Position numbers and translations under genes: made by a program
The notes under the pieces: generated by a model
The model's database searches: none
What the model was told of the DNA's origin: nothing
Seen by the model: the letters and a program-made list of their open reading frames with translations, nothing else
Shown here: in pieces, positions 1 through 10,060 of the stretch
Layout: each line of letters starts with the position of its first letter
Position numbering within the stretch: the stretch's first letter is position 1
Assembly (NCBI GenBank): GCA_009663005.1
Contig: VIGQ01000114.1
Span: 110,001 to 135,000 of the forward strand
DNA from: Actinidia chinensis
Taxonomy: Eukaryota > Streptophyta > Magnoliopsida > Ericales > Actinidiaceae
Reading direction: 5' to 3'
Length of the DNA: 25,000 bases

Positions 1-1309
1 CTTCTATAACGTGAACATGTACATTTATGCATTAAAATATAAAAAATAATTCATGCAATATAATTTGTATTGAAAAACATTTTGAAAATACGTAATTTTG
101 TTCATGGCATCGTGTTACTCCCCTCGATTCCCTTGGTTTGGTGCCAGACAAGGCATTCCTACATATAAGGTACGTAACCATCAGTGTGAGAATCGATTAA
201 CATAAACTTAAAAGAACTTAAGACTAACGTGGGCTTTAATCCGATTATCTAAAAGTATCCCTTCTCAAGGAAAATCTTCGCCCTAGGACGACGCCCCCAT
301 GATTAGGTCCGAGGGTCCTAAGTTGATCATTCATGGCTAAAGATCACATTTAGCTAAGGTGGGAAAACATACTACGACAACCCCATTAATTTCCGTTTGA
401 AATTTCAAGCTTACGCAAATGAGGTCCAGGCGTTGGAATTTCTTCCAACAGGGCGTTGGAACGGCTTCCAACGGGGCTGTTGGAACGGCTTCGCATTGGA
501 ACGGATTCCAACGGGGCGTTGGAATTTCCCAGGACTAGGCATTTTTGCCACAGGCCTTAGCGTTGGACGGCTTCCAACGGGGCGTTGGAACAACGGGGCG
601 TTTCTTCTCTTGGTTCAAATTTCATCTTCTTCATTTCAACACTTTCAACTTCACTCCAAATTTACACCAATCTTCATCAGGTTTCTAATGGTTCAAAGAC
701 TCCCTAAAAAGGATAACATAACTCAAATAGATAGGAAAATCACCAATGAATCAAATGATCTGAAGATTTAAAAACTTTCAAATCCTAACTCATGAAATTT
801 GGTGGTTTTCAAACCTCACACTCAATCCTTAACATTAAGGCTTCAAGCTCCTAAAATCACAAGGAAATTGGGCCAAGGAGTCCTCCACACTCAACACTCA
901 ACCTTCCTATGGTGAGTCTACGGCAAACCCAAGAATTCCTTCAAACTATTACCTTCTTTAAGCTTGATAACTGTCCAAAATGTCTCCTTATGGCTTGATT
1001 TGGGTTTCCAGCACCTTCTTCCTTCTTCTCTCCTTCTCCTTTATTTCTCCTCTTTTTCTGGTTCCTTTCTTTTTCTCTCCTATTAACGTAATGTGTGTGT
1101 GTGTGAAAGTGTTTGGGTGGTGGAAGTGTTTAGGATTAAACACATGGAATTTATCCATGTACCCACCACCAACTACTCTAATTGCAATTTAACTCCTCAT
1201 TGGCCACTTAGGTCATTTGATTCTAAAATTGAAAATTATAAATTGCCCTGAAAAATCAAAAAATCACAATTAACTTGCGGCATAATTAAAGGAAATCATT
1301 GGGTTTGGG
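1..1309 (-). repeat. 3' LTR of element C (partial, interrupted by hAT)
   Basis: This aligns with 22738-24080 of the right LTR and has many small indels. Shared landmarks are the cluster of TTGGAACG/TTCCAACG motifs (about 430-600), a CT-rich tract followed by (TG)n near 1092-1105, and the terminal segment ending near GGTTTAGG. About 1.2 kb corresponding to 21546-22737 lies left of the window. The hAT element interrupts it just before its end, and the last bases resume at 3660-3675. Short open frames here (for example 397-771 and 980-1192) follow the LTR repeats and are not genes. Confidence 0.88.
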
Positions 1310-3659
1310 TAGGGGTGGTCAATGGGCCTTGCCGACAACGGCACGACCCGGGCACGGCACGAAAAAACTTAACACGGGGCCGGTTTGGGTACGGTATAGT
1401 TGAGCAGCGGTACGTCACGGCACGGTCTGAGATGGGCACGGTATGGGGGCACCGGGTACGGTATAAGTTGTATGGACTCATGGCCCATAATAATTAAATA
1501 AATGAACTTGCTAGTTTACCATATAGAAAAATGATAAAAAAAAATAAAAATAATTTTTTTAATAAAAATATTAAAATAAATAAATTTTGACTGTCACGGG
1601 CCATGGCCATAAATAAATAAATAATAAATAATAAATATTTTTTATTAAAAAATTAACTTTTTAAATGCATAATAAGAAAAAAATTGTGAAAAATTTAAAA
1701 TTAAAATTAGAATAGCAAAAATAAAAACTTAGGAGAAAGAGATAAATTAAATTTTGATAAAAAACTATATAAATTTAAAATTTTTGACTTTGGCTCATAG
1801 TAGTCCATAATAAGACAAAATTATCGATTTTACAAAAAATAAATTATTTTTATTTCATTATTAATTTATCAACCGACAATTTGTCTCGTTCGATTAAGTA
1901 CGTAGCGTTAATTACAGTTATTCATTTTTCATAGGGATAATCATTCTTCTTAAAATATAAATGATTCCAATAAAAAAAAATTGTTATGTGACCGCGAGTC
2001 ATGCATTATATGTATTATTGCCTCATAGATACACCGAATGTGATCCGATCAATGAGTGCAATATTTTTGTTTACTACCATTTTCGGTAAAAAATATAGAA
2101 TTGATAAGATACGGAAATCGTACCGGTTTAGATCGAATATTCGGAAAATCGAGTCTGCACCTAATTTCAATCCTTACATCGAACTTACTTGGTTCTAAAC
2201 CAACTTATTATACTATAGATATGTACGATAGCCAAACAATCGCAACATGAATTCTTGCTATATCCGTCACATGTTAGATAAATCTTTTTCTTGGTTCTTC
2301 GTCTTCATGCCAGATGTCAAAAGAGGAAAGTTGCAGACCAGGTGAAGTGGCATGCTTTTTTTGCAATTATGAAGCATAACGATGGACTTTTTTATTTCAA
2401 TTAATAATGTACATGAAAGCATATCCATTATGTATGGTTATATATATCAACTCTGTTTGTATGCAATTACTTTTTTGCTTTAAATGAATTTTGATGGGGA
2501 TTTCTTTTATTAAAGTGATATAAGCCAAACTTAGGCATATCATTTATATATATTTTCTATTTTTTATATTATTACCCTAAAATTATTTGTTGTGTTTTGG
2601 ACACATAAAAAAGGGAACTGAAAAAAAGAAGAGAAGAAGAGAAAAAAGGGGGCTTTTGGCACTTGTTATTTGCGGTTGGGTATTCATGAGGGACTTATGG
2701 TTCCTCCAATGTCTTTACAAGACTGTTTGTTAAATGAGTGGTGCGTAGACGAGACTGAGAGGATCATCACGCAAATCCAACTGTAAAATAGGCACAGTCA
2801 AAACCCCTACATGTGGTGCATTTACGCCCAATAGATAGCAATGAAAAAAACTCTATTGATAAAAGGAAAATTATACAGAAAGATCACAAAAAGGATGTAG
2901 CAATAGCAATGTTTTATTGTAAATAAATATCATTTTTATTGATATTTTTTATAAAAGGAAGACTAACAAAGACCTACATGATTTTGTATAAAAATTTTGT
3001 ATGAATTTTTTATTGTATATATATAGCTGCTCGAATTTTTAATAAGCTAGATATGATGAGCGGAAATATGAAAGGGATGAAGATGTTGGAAGAAAGTTTC
3101 TAAAAGAAAAACTTATCTTGTAATGTGTAGAGTTTTTAGCTTATCTAAACTGAAATTGATTCACCATTCGGCCTAAAGCTATGTGTTGAAAATATTAAAA
3201 AAATTTGGCAGTTCTTGTGTGTTATCTTTGAGCCACAAAACTATGTGATATTTGATCTGTGTAGTTGTTATGTAATTGTCGTTCTCGATTAAAATAAGGG
3301 ACGACATGACACGGATTAAAATGCGGGCCTGGCACGCACGATTAAGTAGAAAGGGCACGATATGGCACGACACGCGTCACACAACTAAGTAGAAGGCCGG
3401 CACGGCACGACACGATTAAGTAGACGGGCACGGCATGGCCACGACACGGTCACAAGAATAAGTAGCAGGCCAGCATGGCAGGCAGAATAAAGAAAAAATG
3501 GACCGGCACGGCACAATGATAAAATTAGGACACAGACACGATAAAAAAGACACGACATGCACGTTTAGTAAATGGGCTTGATGGCATGAAAACGAAGCAC
3601 GATTGACACAGAAAAAAGTGGCCACGAACGGAGCACGAAGGCACGGTTTGACACCTCTA
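1310..3659. mobile_element. Non-autonomous hAT-like DNA transposon inserted in the LTR of C
   Basis: The left end reads TAGGGGTGGTCAA and the right end reads TTGACACCTCTA, giving imperfect terminal inverted repeats of the hAT type. The flanks are GGTTTGGG (1302-1309) and GGTTTAGG (3660-3667), an 8-bp target duplication with one mismatch. The other LTR of C contains the uninterrupted site (GGGTTTAGGG, near 24067-24076), so the insertion is proved by comparison within the window. Both arms carry GGCACG-rich subterminal repeats. The roughly 1.8-kb centre (1500-3290) is AT-rich with no recognisable transposase (no BED finger or hATC domain), so the element would depend on a transposase supplied elsewhere. 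Confidence 0.8.
3300..3470 (+). repeat. Subterminal tandem array of the hAT element
   Basis: A degenerate unit combining GGCACGACACG with AACTAAGTAG or ATTAAGTAG recurs. The TAAGTAG core occurs at about 3343, 3386, 3417 and 3459 (spacings of roughly 43, 31 and 42 bases). In hAT elements subterminal repeats are commonly transposase-binding sites; that role is inferred here. Confidence 0.65.
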
Positions 3660-3675
3660 GGTTTAGGGTATTACA
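3660..3675 (-). repeat. Terminal stub of the 3' LTR of C after the hAT insertion
   Basis: GTTTAGGG plus TATTACA matches the last bases of the right LTR (GTTTAGGGTTTACA at 24068-24080). On the minus strand the LTR therefore starts TGTAA, as in element A. Confidence 0.8.
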
Positions 3676-3690
3676 TTTTCCCCTTCTTAA
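3676..3690 (-). other. Polypurine tract of element C
   Basis: On the minus strand it reads TTAAGAAGGGGAAAA immediately before the LTR start TGTAA. This is the classical plus-strand priming site at the internal/3' LTR boundary and fixes the minus orientation of C. Confidence 0.8.
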
Positions 3691-4039
3691 AATAAGTTTA
3701 TCCTCAAACTGGACCAATAACAAAATTTAAATTGTGCACTCTCCGAGTTCAATTTGTCTGTCCCCTCTCCATACTCTGCTATTCAATCCATGATCTTAGC
3801 GGGTTCTCTCATGATTCCGTCGCGCTGCTCTGATTCTTAATTTACAAAAACCTTCTATGATAATCCAATGACTAGTTTACCGGGATTTACTACTCGACCA
3901 CAAGTAGGTGATATCCTAATTGTAACTGCTAATGTTACTAGTTGTGAGTTGACCTCGTTTTGTTGCGACTGCCTCTATTGCTATCTCAGTGCGGCGCCGT
4001 TACACATAGTGTTCAGACTGATGTCAAGCAGAATCATCG
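3691..4039. other. Degenerate 3' internal region of C
   Basis: This stretch lies between the integrase remnant and the polypurine tract. By position it would have encoded the end of pol. I see no readable domain in any frame, and no RNA gene or separate mobile element. Confidence 0.45.
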
Positions 4040-4440
4040 GCCTTCCTGATATGTTTGGCAGATGATTCTACCGAAATGATAGATAAGGACTTAACAAAAG
4101 ATTGCCTACCATAACATGAAAACCGTGTATTTTCTTTAAACTGATCCTAAGTCCTATCATTTTACTTATACATCTACGGCTCACTACTTTCGGTTTAGTA
4201 TGTTGAGTTATTCCACTACGCTACTTGTGCTATTCTTCGTTAAAGATTTAGGATAAAACATTCAAGTCGCAAGGTTAGGATCTATTTGGTCGAATTTGTA
4301 ACACTTCAAAAACTCAATTATTACTATGATGTCGAGACTAAAACTCATTTATTCAACTTAATTCTCTAATATCATTGGATAGGGTATCGGTATTGACGTG
4401 CTCATAATATTTTTCTTACCTATAATTCTGGTATAAGATT
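4040..4440 (-). pseudogene. Integrase C-terminal remnant of element C
   Basis: On the minus strand a trace of the conserved KLSPRYIGPF box is readable near 4068-4095 as LLSPYLSFR. Upstream near 4214-4233 is a stretch corresponding to the AQSRQKSYAD region, and near 4359-4371 is ATTAGAGAATTA. All three align in the same order with the plus strand of element A at about 17490-17840, including the segment around ACCAGAAT. Full-length pol would need RT, RNase H and the zinc-binding and DDE parts of integrase before it, but the U6-derived sequence lies only about 60 bases upstream. No frame stays open. The assignment rests on the A/C alignment and on one motif, so the domain boundaries are approximate. 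Confidence 0.55.
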
Positions 4441-4498
4441 TGCAATAACGGAATGATTGTATTTTTGAGCGGATTGTAGCGATGATCTAAATGTTGAC

Positions 4499-4583
4499 TG
4501 TACGTGTCATCCTTACGCAGGGCCATGCTAATCTTCTTTGTATCATTCCAATTTTTTTTTTTATCGAATGTCCCCAAAGGGAC
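4499..4583 (-). pseudogene. U6: U6 snRNA-derived sequence (nt 1 to about 79) inside element C
   Basis: The minus strand starts GTCCCTTTGGGGACATTCGAT and continues with AAGATTAGCATGG and AAGGATGACAC, the diagnostic blocks of plant U6 spliceosomal RNA. Against the plant consensus as I know it there are six substitutions, all C-to-T or G-to-A. There is one lost C in the CCCC run, and the AAAA tract has grown to 11 A. The ACAGAGA box has become ACAAAGA. Similarity stops near nt 79: the ATCGAGAAATGG segment and terminal oligo-T are absent. A TTATAA-like motif lies about 34 bases upstream, but the plant upstream element is absent and element A begins at 4636. It is therefore a pseudogene and not a working snRNA gene. 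It is sense with respect to C. Confidence 0.88.
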
Positions 4584-4635
4584 CAATTATAAACACGAGG
4601 ACATCTTTACATCTTGTTATAAACTCTGAATTGAT

Positions 4636-5456
4636 TGTAACGGCCTATTTCCAAAATTTTCTGCTGGACGTGGGATTCGTGTGTAATACCCATGAAACTA
4701 ACATAACCTTCATGTGTTCGAACGGAGGATAGGCGTTCAAACGATAGTGTTCGACGGGATTAATAAGTGTTCGAACGGTAACGACCAGAAATAAAAAATA
4801 AAAAGGGAACACGAAATCAGAAAGGGACGCATCCACACGGGATAATGTCCAATATAAGCCAATTAAACCCACAAACTTTCTCCTTCATTTACCAATTCCA
4901 AAACACACACACACGGTGAGAGAGAGAGAGAGAGAGAGGGAAGAAGAAAGGTGAAAAAGAAGGAGAAGAAGAAGGAGAAAGAAGAGGAGAAAGGGAAGGA
5001 AGAATAGAGCTTGAGAAGCTCATCAAGGCAAAAAGAGCCAGTGAGCTTAGAAAAAACTTAAAAAGAGTAAAAACCCTAGACCATAAATTATAAAAGATGT
5101 ATTATGTAGTGTATGTTTTTGGAGACTCTTGAGTCTCAATTTGGGTAAAAAATAACATGTATTTAGAGGTGATAAAATTGATTCAAGTGAGGATTTGGAA
5201 ACCCCCAATTTTCCAGCTTTGTTTTCAAAGCCTAAATCTTAGTCTACCATGTTAGAATTGTTTTAAGAGTTGAAATTGAGTATTGTAACCTAATAGTTTG
5301 TCTTTGAGTTTTAAAAGCCTGAAAGAAATGAAAGAGTTGAGTTAATTTGGTGTAAGCGAAAAGAGAAGCTGGAGTTCCACAGGAAAAGAGTTCGAACGTT
5401 TTTACTGTGGTTCAAACATTTTGGTTCGAACATTTTAGGAAGGGTTCGAATGTTTT
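4636..5456 (+). repeat. 5' LTR of element A, first part
   Basis: Aligns with 18477 to about 19310. Shared marks include GTTCGAACGG motifs (4718-4780), (AC)n followed by (GA)n at 4903-4938 and a purine-rich GAAGAAG stretch. An AATATAAGCC motif at 4851-4860 is a possible TATA box but is not conserved in the other copy. The LTR is broken at GTTTT (5452-5456) by element B and resumes at 13838. Confidence 0.88.
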
Positions 5457-7918
5457 TGTCGCGCCCCGAAATTTTATACCACGGGTGCGAGGTCAACAAG
5501 TCAAGAATGCGGATAAAGGTCCTACGTGGACCAATCACAAGTGCGAAAATAAAGGGAATGTCCTACATGAACACCTGTTGAAAAGTCAAAAGCTCAGGTA
5601 CACGTGAATAAAGAAGAAATAAAGCTCGAATGATTGTCATCAACAACAAACAACTAACATGGGATCACATATTACTGTCTAATCCAATTCACAAACCGAT
5701 GACCAAAGTCCGATAATCAAATTACCCATTCAAATGGGCTAAATACTTGCCCGAAAACATTTCATTTTAAACCGAATTCATCAACGTTGAAACAAAATGG
5801 CTCACACGTGCCCAATAATAATACAGGTAACACAAATGTAATTCAAACCTATCCTAGGTTCCAAATTACCAAAAGAATTACAATTGTTCTAATTTAAAAT
5901 ACTACAAAACGCCATGAGCTAAATCCGAAAGAAATCTTCAAAATACCCTCACATGACCAAGAAATCAAGCCGGGCCCTTGCCTTATCTTTTTTAACGCTT
6001 GAAAAAGGTTTTTTGTTTTTATTTTGTTTGATTAGCACCGCCGGCTTAGTAGATCATTTGTCAAATGTCATACTATCTCTAAAATCACGATAATGCAATG
6101 ATGATGCACAAGGCAATTTAACTAGCCAAACGTCTTAAATGCAATAGGGCCAATTCGCAATGCACCACACACCGCAATGTACCCGGAATTATAATGTCCA
6201 CCCACACAAGAGCGTATATAAACCAAATTCCCGGGAGCTATACCGAGTAAAGATTTGAGAGAATGTTTCTTAGGGGAGCATCCGGCCTTTTCCTCACAAC
6301 CACACCCACATCCAGAGGGGAATTTTCAGCCTGGACCCCCCGCCACCCTACCCCTCCCGTAGGGGATTAACTACTTCCATCACTGTAATCGCCGCCCAAT
6401 GTCATGTAAAGCCGACAAGGCCACATGCTGCTATTATATGATCATGCTCCCAATGCCATAGACAATATTCAATGCTTCAAGCCTAATATATCTATCAAAG
6501 AACATGTATAATTAAAGTTCACAAATCAACATTTTTACTTTAACAGTGTAGATAAACTACCAATCACAAAAATATTTTTACATCCTACCCTCTCAAAATG
6601 TGGGGCCAATTTTCGACAAAACAACTAACACCAAAGTTGGATAAACACTAAAACATGTAAGTTTAACTTTATTTATTTTTTTTTTCATTTTTGGTTCTCA
6701 CAAACACTTCCATCAAACACTTAGTATGCATTATTTAAAACTATCTAATGTTTGTCCTACACATAAATCTTTCTAGGTTTTCTCAATAATAATATTCAAT
6801 AATGTTATTCTAACAACAAATCACATCTCATCTCAAATTCAGAAAATAAGATAATAGGGCACCTTATACGATATCAAACTACCGGTTGAGAAATACGAAA
6901 TTTTGGAAAAACGGAGCCTTATCGCCTAATATATATATCCAAATGAACCATGTATATTAAAAGTTCACAATAACTAAACATTTTTCCTTTAACAGTTAGA
7001 TAACTTACCAATCCAACAAAAATATCCTTAAACATCCTAACCTCTCAAATATAACCATAATTTTCTACAAAACCACTAACAACCAAAAGTTGGATTAAAC
7101 CTAAAACATGTAACTTTAATTTATGTATTTGTTTTTCATTTTTGGGGTTCTCCCAAACACTTCATCAAACACTTAGTATGCCATTATTAAAACTATACTA
7201 ATGTTTTCCTAAACATAAATCTTCTAGGGTTTTCAAATAATCAATATTCATATAATGGTTGTATTCTACAAACAATCACCTCTCAAAATCAAGAAAAATT
7301 AAAGATAATCAGGGCATTAATACAATATCAAACTTACCTGTTGCAGAATAACGAAATTTTGTGGAAAATGGAGACCCAAACAGAGAAACAAGGGTTATCC
7401 TTACCGAAATTCTGATCGGTTGAAATCGAAGAGCTTGAAGAGGTTAATAACTTTTGTGCTTTGGCCTGAAGGTCGTGAGTCCCAGAAGTCGCCGGAATCG
7501 CCTTTCTTGGTCGGCACTTTTTGTGGTTGCACATTGACTGAACTTCCTCCCCTACTCCCGTCCTGTCCCTCCTCCCCGAGGACAATGAAATGAGGGAATT
7601 GTACGTGGGATTTTGTCTTTGAAAAGGAAGTGTATTTTTGAATCTTCAAGGGCTTTTCCTAAGGTGTAACCCCCCCCACACACAAATACTACCTTGTCGC
7701 ATGCTTCAACTTCTCTCGAAAAAAAAAATGGGCCCCACATATATATATATCTGCCCAAATAGCCCACAAGTCCCAATGTTAACAAACACAACAAAACAAA
7801 ACAAAACAAAAGTATATAACCATATGGTCCCTAGCCCGCATATAACAATATAATTAAATGGATATTGTGGTTTCAATGTCCAAAAATTAATCCAAACCCA
7901 AAATAATTACAACACTAA
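5457..7918 (-). repeat. 3' LTR of element B, with internal tandem duplication
   Basis: Begins TGTCGCGCCCCGAAATT and aligns with 11869-13832. It is about 500 bases longer than the other copy, mostly because a segment of roughly 450 bases is present twice (6481-6923 and 6924 to about 7405). The AT-rich TATATATATA at 7739-7752 corresponds to the probable TATA region of the 5' LTR. The right end (AACACTAA, about 7918) is set by alignment and may be off by a few bases. Confidence 0.88.
6481..7405. repeat. Tandem duplication within the 3' LTR of B (two units)
   Basis: Both units open with GCCTAATATAT and run through the same landmarks: AAAGTTCACAA, CCAAAAGTTGGAT or its variant, TTTTTCATTTTTGG, CACTTAGTATGC, and ACGAAATTTTG. 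The 5' LTR has this segment once (about 12897-13365). The junction at 6923/6924 joins CCTTATC to GCCTAAT. The units already differ by many indels. Confidence 0.85.
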
Positions 7919-7920
7919 TT

Positions 7921-7935
7921 CTAAACCCCTCCTTA
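7921..7935 (-). other. Polypurine tract of element B
   Basis: On the minus strand it reads TAAGGAGGGGTTTAG just before the 3' LTR. It resembles the AAGGAGGGGAGAA tract of element A, as is usual in plant Ty3/gypsy elements. Confidence 0.7.
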
Positions 7936-7984
7936 CAAGAATTCCGTCCGGATTTAAAGTAAACATCAATCCACTAAAGGTGTA

Positions 7985-8440
7985 GGATACGCGATCTAGT
8001 CCTCTCATCTCGTCTTCCATGTTGATTCTATTCTTCGACGCCATGGTGTTCTCCATTAGCACCTCTCACTATAGGCAAATATTTCTTGCCCCCGTAGGAC
8101 CGTGGATTTTCGATTATTCCAGATCCGAATCGGTTGCGCTTCGTAGAAGCACTCCTCAGAGCCTAACTCATGTCATCCAAAATGGTGTGAAAGGCTCCTG
8201 ATTGCTACTTCTAAGCATAGACAAAGTGGAACACAGGTGAACACCCAAAGTTGAGTGGATGGCCAAACGATAGGCTAGCCTCACCAACCTTGTCCAAAAT
8301 CTGGAACGTTCCAATGAACGCGGTGATAGCTTCCTCGCTCTTCTCCAAAACGCATCAAGCCTCGACGCCGTGAAGATATGAGCAACACGTGGTCCCCCCT
8401 CACTAAAAGCCAAGTTCGTCGTCTGCGATGATCGTGTAAC
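7985..8440 (-). pseudogene. Element B: integrase C-terminal domain and chromodomain
   Basis: On the minus strand an open stretch at 8168-8413 reads ARKLSPRSLERSRFW and LVRLAYRLAI, the GKLSPRFIGPF...VAYRLALP region that follows the integrase core in Ty3/gypsy Pol. Further downstream, in shifted frames, VLRGQEI (8080-8100) and GEHHGVEE (8035-8055) match the typical chromodomain pattern VLRNKEIPLVKVLW...VEEATWE. A chromodomain at the end of integrase is the defining trait of chromoviruses and is thought to guide insertion to modified chromatin. At least three frameshifts separate these pieces. The aromatic cage of the chromodomain is not fully readable, so binding ability cannot be judged. Confidence 0.82.
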
Positions 8441-9240
8441 ATTTCTGACGACTCTGAGCAGTACCTAATCTCTTCCTGATAACTTTGATCTTCTCGTAGT
8501 CTCTTGGACTAAGTCAGGACCAAAGCGATGCTTCTCCAACTCAGTCCAACACAACGGTATCTACAAAGTTCGGGCCGTAACAGACCTCAACGGTGCCATC
8601 TGAATGCTCGCTTGATACTATTGTTGTAGGCGAATTCTCTAACCAATGGAAGTGATCTTCCCAATTGCCTCTGAATCCATTACACAAGCCGTAACATATC
8701 CTCCAAGGTCTGATCTTACGCCGGACTGACCGTACCGTCTGTGGATGAAATGCGGTGCTAGCAAAGCTTAGTAAGCCATGGCTTGGCCGCCTGAAGGCTT
8801 TAGCCAAAGCGTTAAACACATCTGGGCTCACGACGAAACAATGGAAACATGAACGCCATGAAGCTTTCAACAATCTCCCGAACATACATCTTCCGAGAAC
8901 GTCCCACTGATCGGTCATCTAATAGGGAGAAAATGTGCAGACTTCGTCAAGCGATCAACTATACCCCCCAACGCCATCATGCTGGCATTGCGATCTAGGA
9001 AGTGTATGGACAAAATCCATTTGAATGTGCTCCCAATTCCACTCGGAATCTCTAGCGGCTGAAGTAACCAGCGGTCCTGGTGCGCGGCTTGACCTGCTGA
9101 CACGTCAAACAAGCAGATAAATCTGGCAACAGAATCGTTTCATACCTTCCAACCAATACTCTGACGGCGTAAGTCGTGAATACATCTTCGTGGCCTCTGG
9201 GTTGCACTGCTAATCGAGAATGATGAAATTCACTCAAAAG
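8440..9240 (-). pseudogene. Element B: integrase zinc-binding domain and DDE core
   Basis: On the minus strand the open stretch at 9052-9237 shows the end of the HHCC zinc-binding domain: a His pair in EFHHSRLAV and the Cys pair in CLTCQQVK. It is followed in another frame by LLQPLEIP, MDFV with the first catalytic Asp at 9015-9017, and VDRLTKSAHFLPIR. The stretch at 8541-8918 contains STAFHPQT and GNWEDHF, the landmarks flanking the catalytic Glu. The second Asp (usually in SDRD) falls in garbled sequence and I cannot assign it. Integrase would join cDNA to host DNA. With several frameshifts between motifs this copy is inactive unless the shifts are sequencing errors. Confidence 0.88.
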
Positions 9241-9539
9241 TTATCGCGTTAGGGCTAACGGATAAACGGTCTACTCCGATATTCTCAAACCTAATCCGGA
9301 CTAAAAGTCCAACCATCCTTGGCCTCGTCAACTAGTACCATAACACTGCGCGAAAGGAAACGGCCACTCTTCGTCAGGATGTTGTGCCCTCTAGTACTCG
9401 GCTCAAAGTGTCGGCTGGAGCGACTAGTGAATAACGTAGCTGAGCGGTTGATCTACGACCTCAAGGTCTAACTCTCCAAGTTGCTCTAGACATCTTCCAC
9501 TTGTGAATGGCTAGAGAAGTGCGTGCTGTGAGGTTTCCT

Positions 9540-10060
9540 GCTAGTGCGTCCGGCCACAAGAACGTTGCCTTCTTCTCCGTAATATATACAACACACTCAG
9601 AGTCCCTAGTCTCCAGATAATCCATCCACTTTCTCGACATAGATCAAATCTCTCTGCGTGAAATGTACTTAAGGCTCGTGTGGTCGGAAAAGACTTCAAA
9701 TTCTCGCCATAAAGATAATTCCTCCACTCTTCAAAGCAAAAACAAACGACTGGCAAGTTCTAAATCATGAGTCGGGTAGCTCTTGCTCTGTGGCTTTCAT
9801 TGACGTGAAGCATACCTACACAAAACCTTGCCTTGCATCAAATCAAACTCAACCAAACATCGTGAGATGCATCCAATACACTGCGTAACCAACTCCTCCT
9901 AGTAGGAATACACCACGATAGGTTATGTTGGTCAATCTCTTCTTCAATTGTTGGAATGCTTCGCTGGTCACAAGCTGTCAATCCAAGCAAATTTGATACC
10001 CTTTCATGTGAGTCTCGTCTCGGGGCATCGCTAGACGTGGACATCCCTGCATACAAACGT
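9540..10060 (-). pseudogene. Element B: RNase H domain
   Basis: The minus strand encodes SEAFQQLKKRLTN near 9940-9985, then DASHD (codons from 9873 down), which carries an RNase H catalytic Asp. It continues with YASRQ, then the open stretch at 9541-9756 with EEWRNYLYGE. The final segment resembles HPGKANVVADALSRK in a shifted frame near 9545-9600. This order is the standard RT-RNase H arrangement of Ty3/gypsy Pol, where RNase H removes genomic RNA during reverse transcription. Several single-base shifts separate the blocks. Confidence 0.82.

Noticed and set aside
431..600. CRISPR-like alternation of repeats and short spacers
   Set aside because: Motifs are only 8-12 bases, alternate in orientation, have irregular spacing and lie within a plant LTR. 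There are no cas genes.
397..771. 124-residue open frame with repeated PTGRWN motifs
   Set aside because: It is a translation of the palindromic CGTTGGAA/TTCCAACG cluster in the LTR of C. The aligned right LTR has the frame broken and the minus strand is open too, so it is a repeat artefact.
1500..3290. Transposase gene inside the hAT element
   Set aside because: Only frames of about 65 residues or fewer were found, with no hATC, BED finger or catalytic motif.
4499..4583. Functional U6 snRNA gene
   Set aside because: It lacks the 3' end and oligo-T terminator, has a mutated ACAGAGA box and an expanded A tract, and has no plant upstream element before element A begins.
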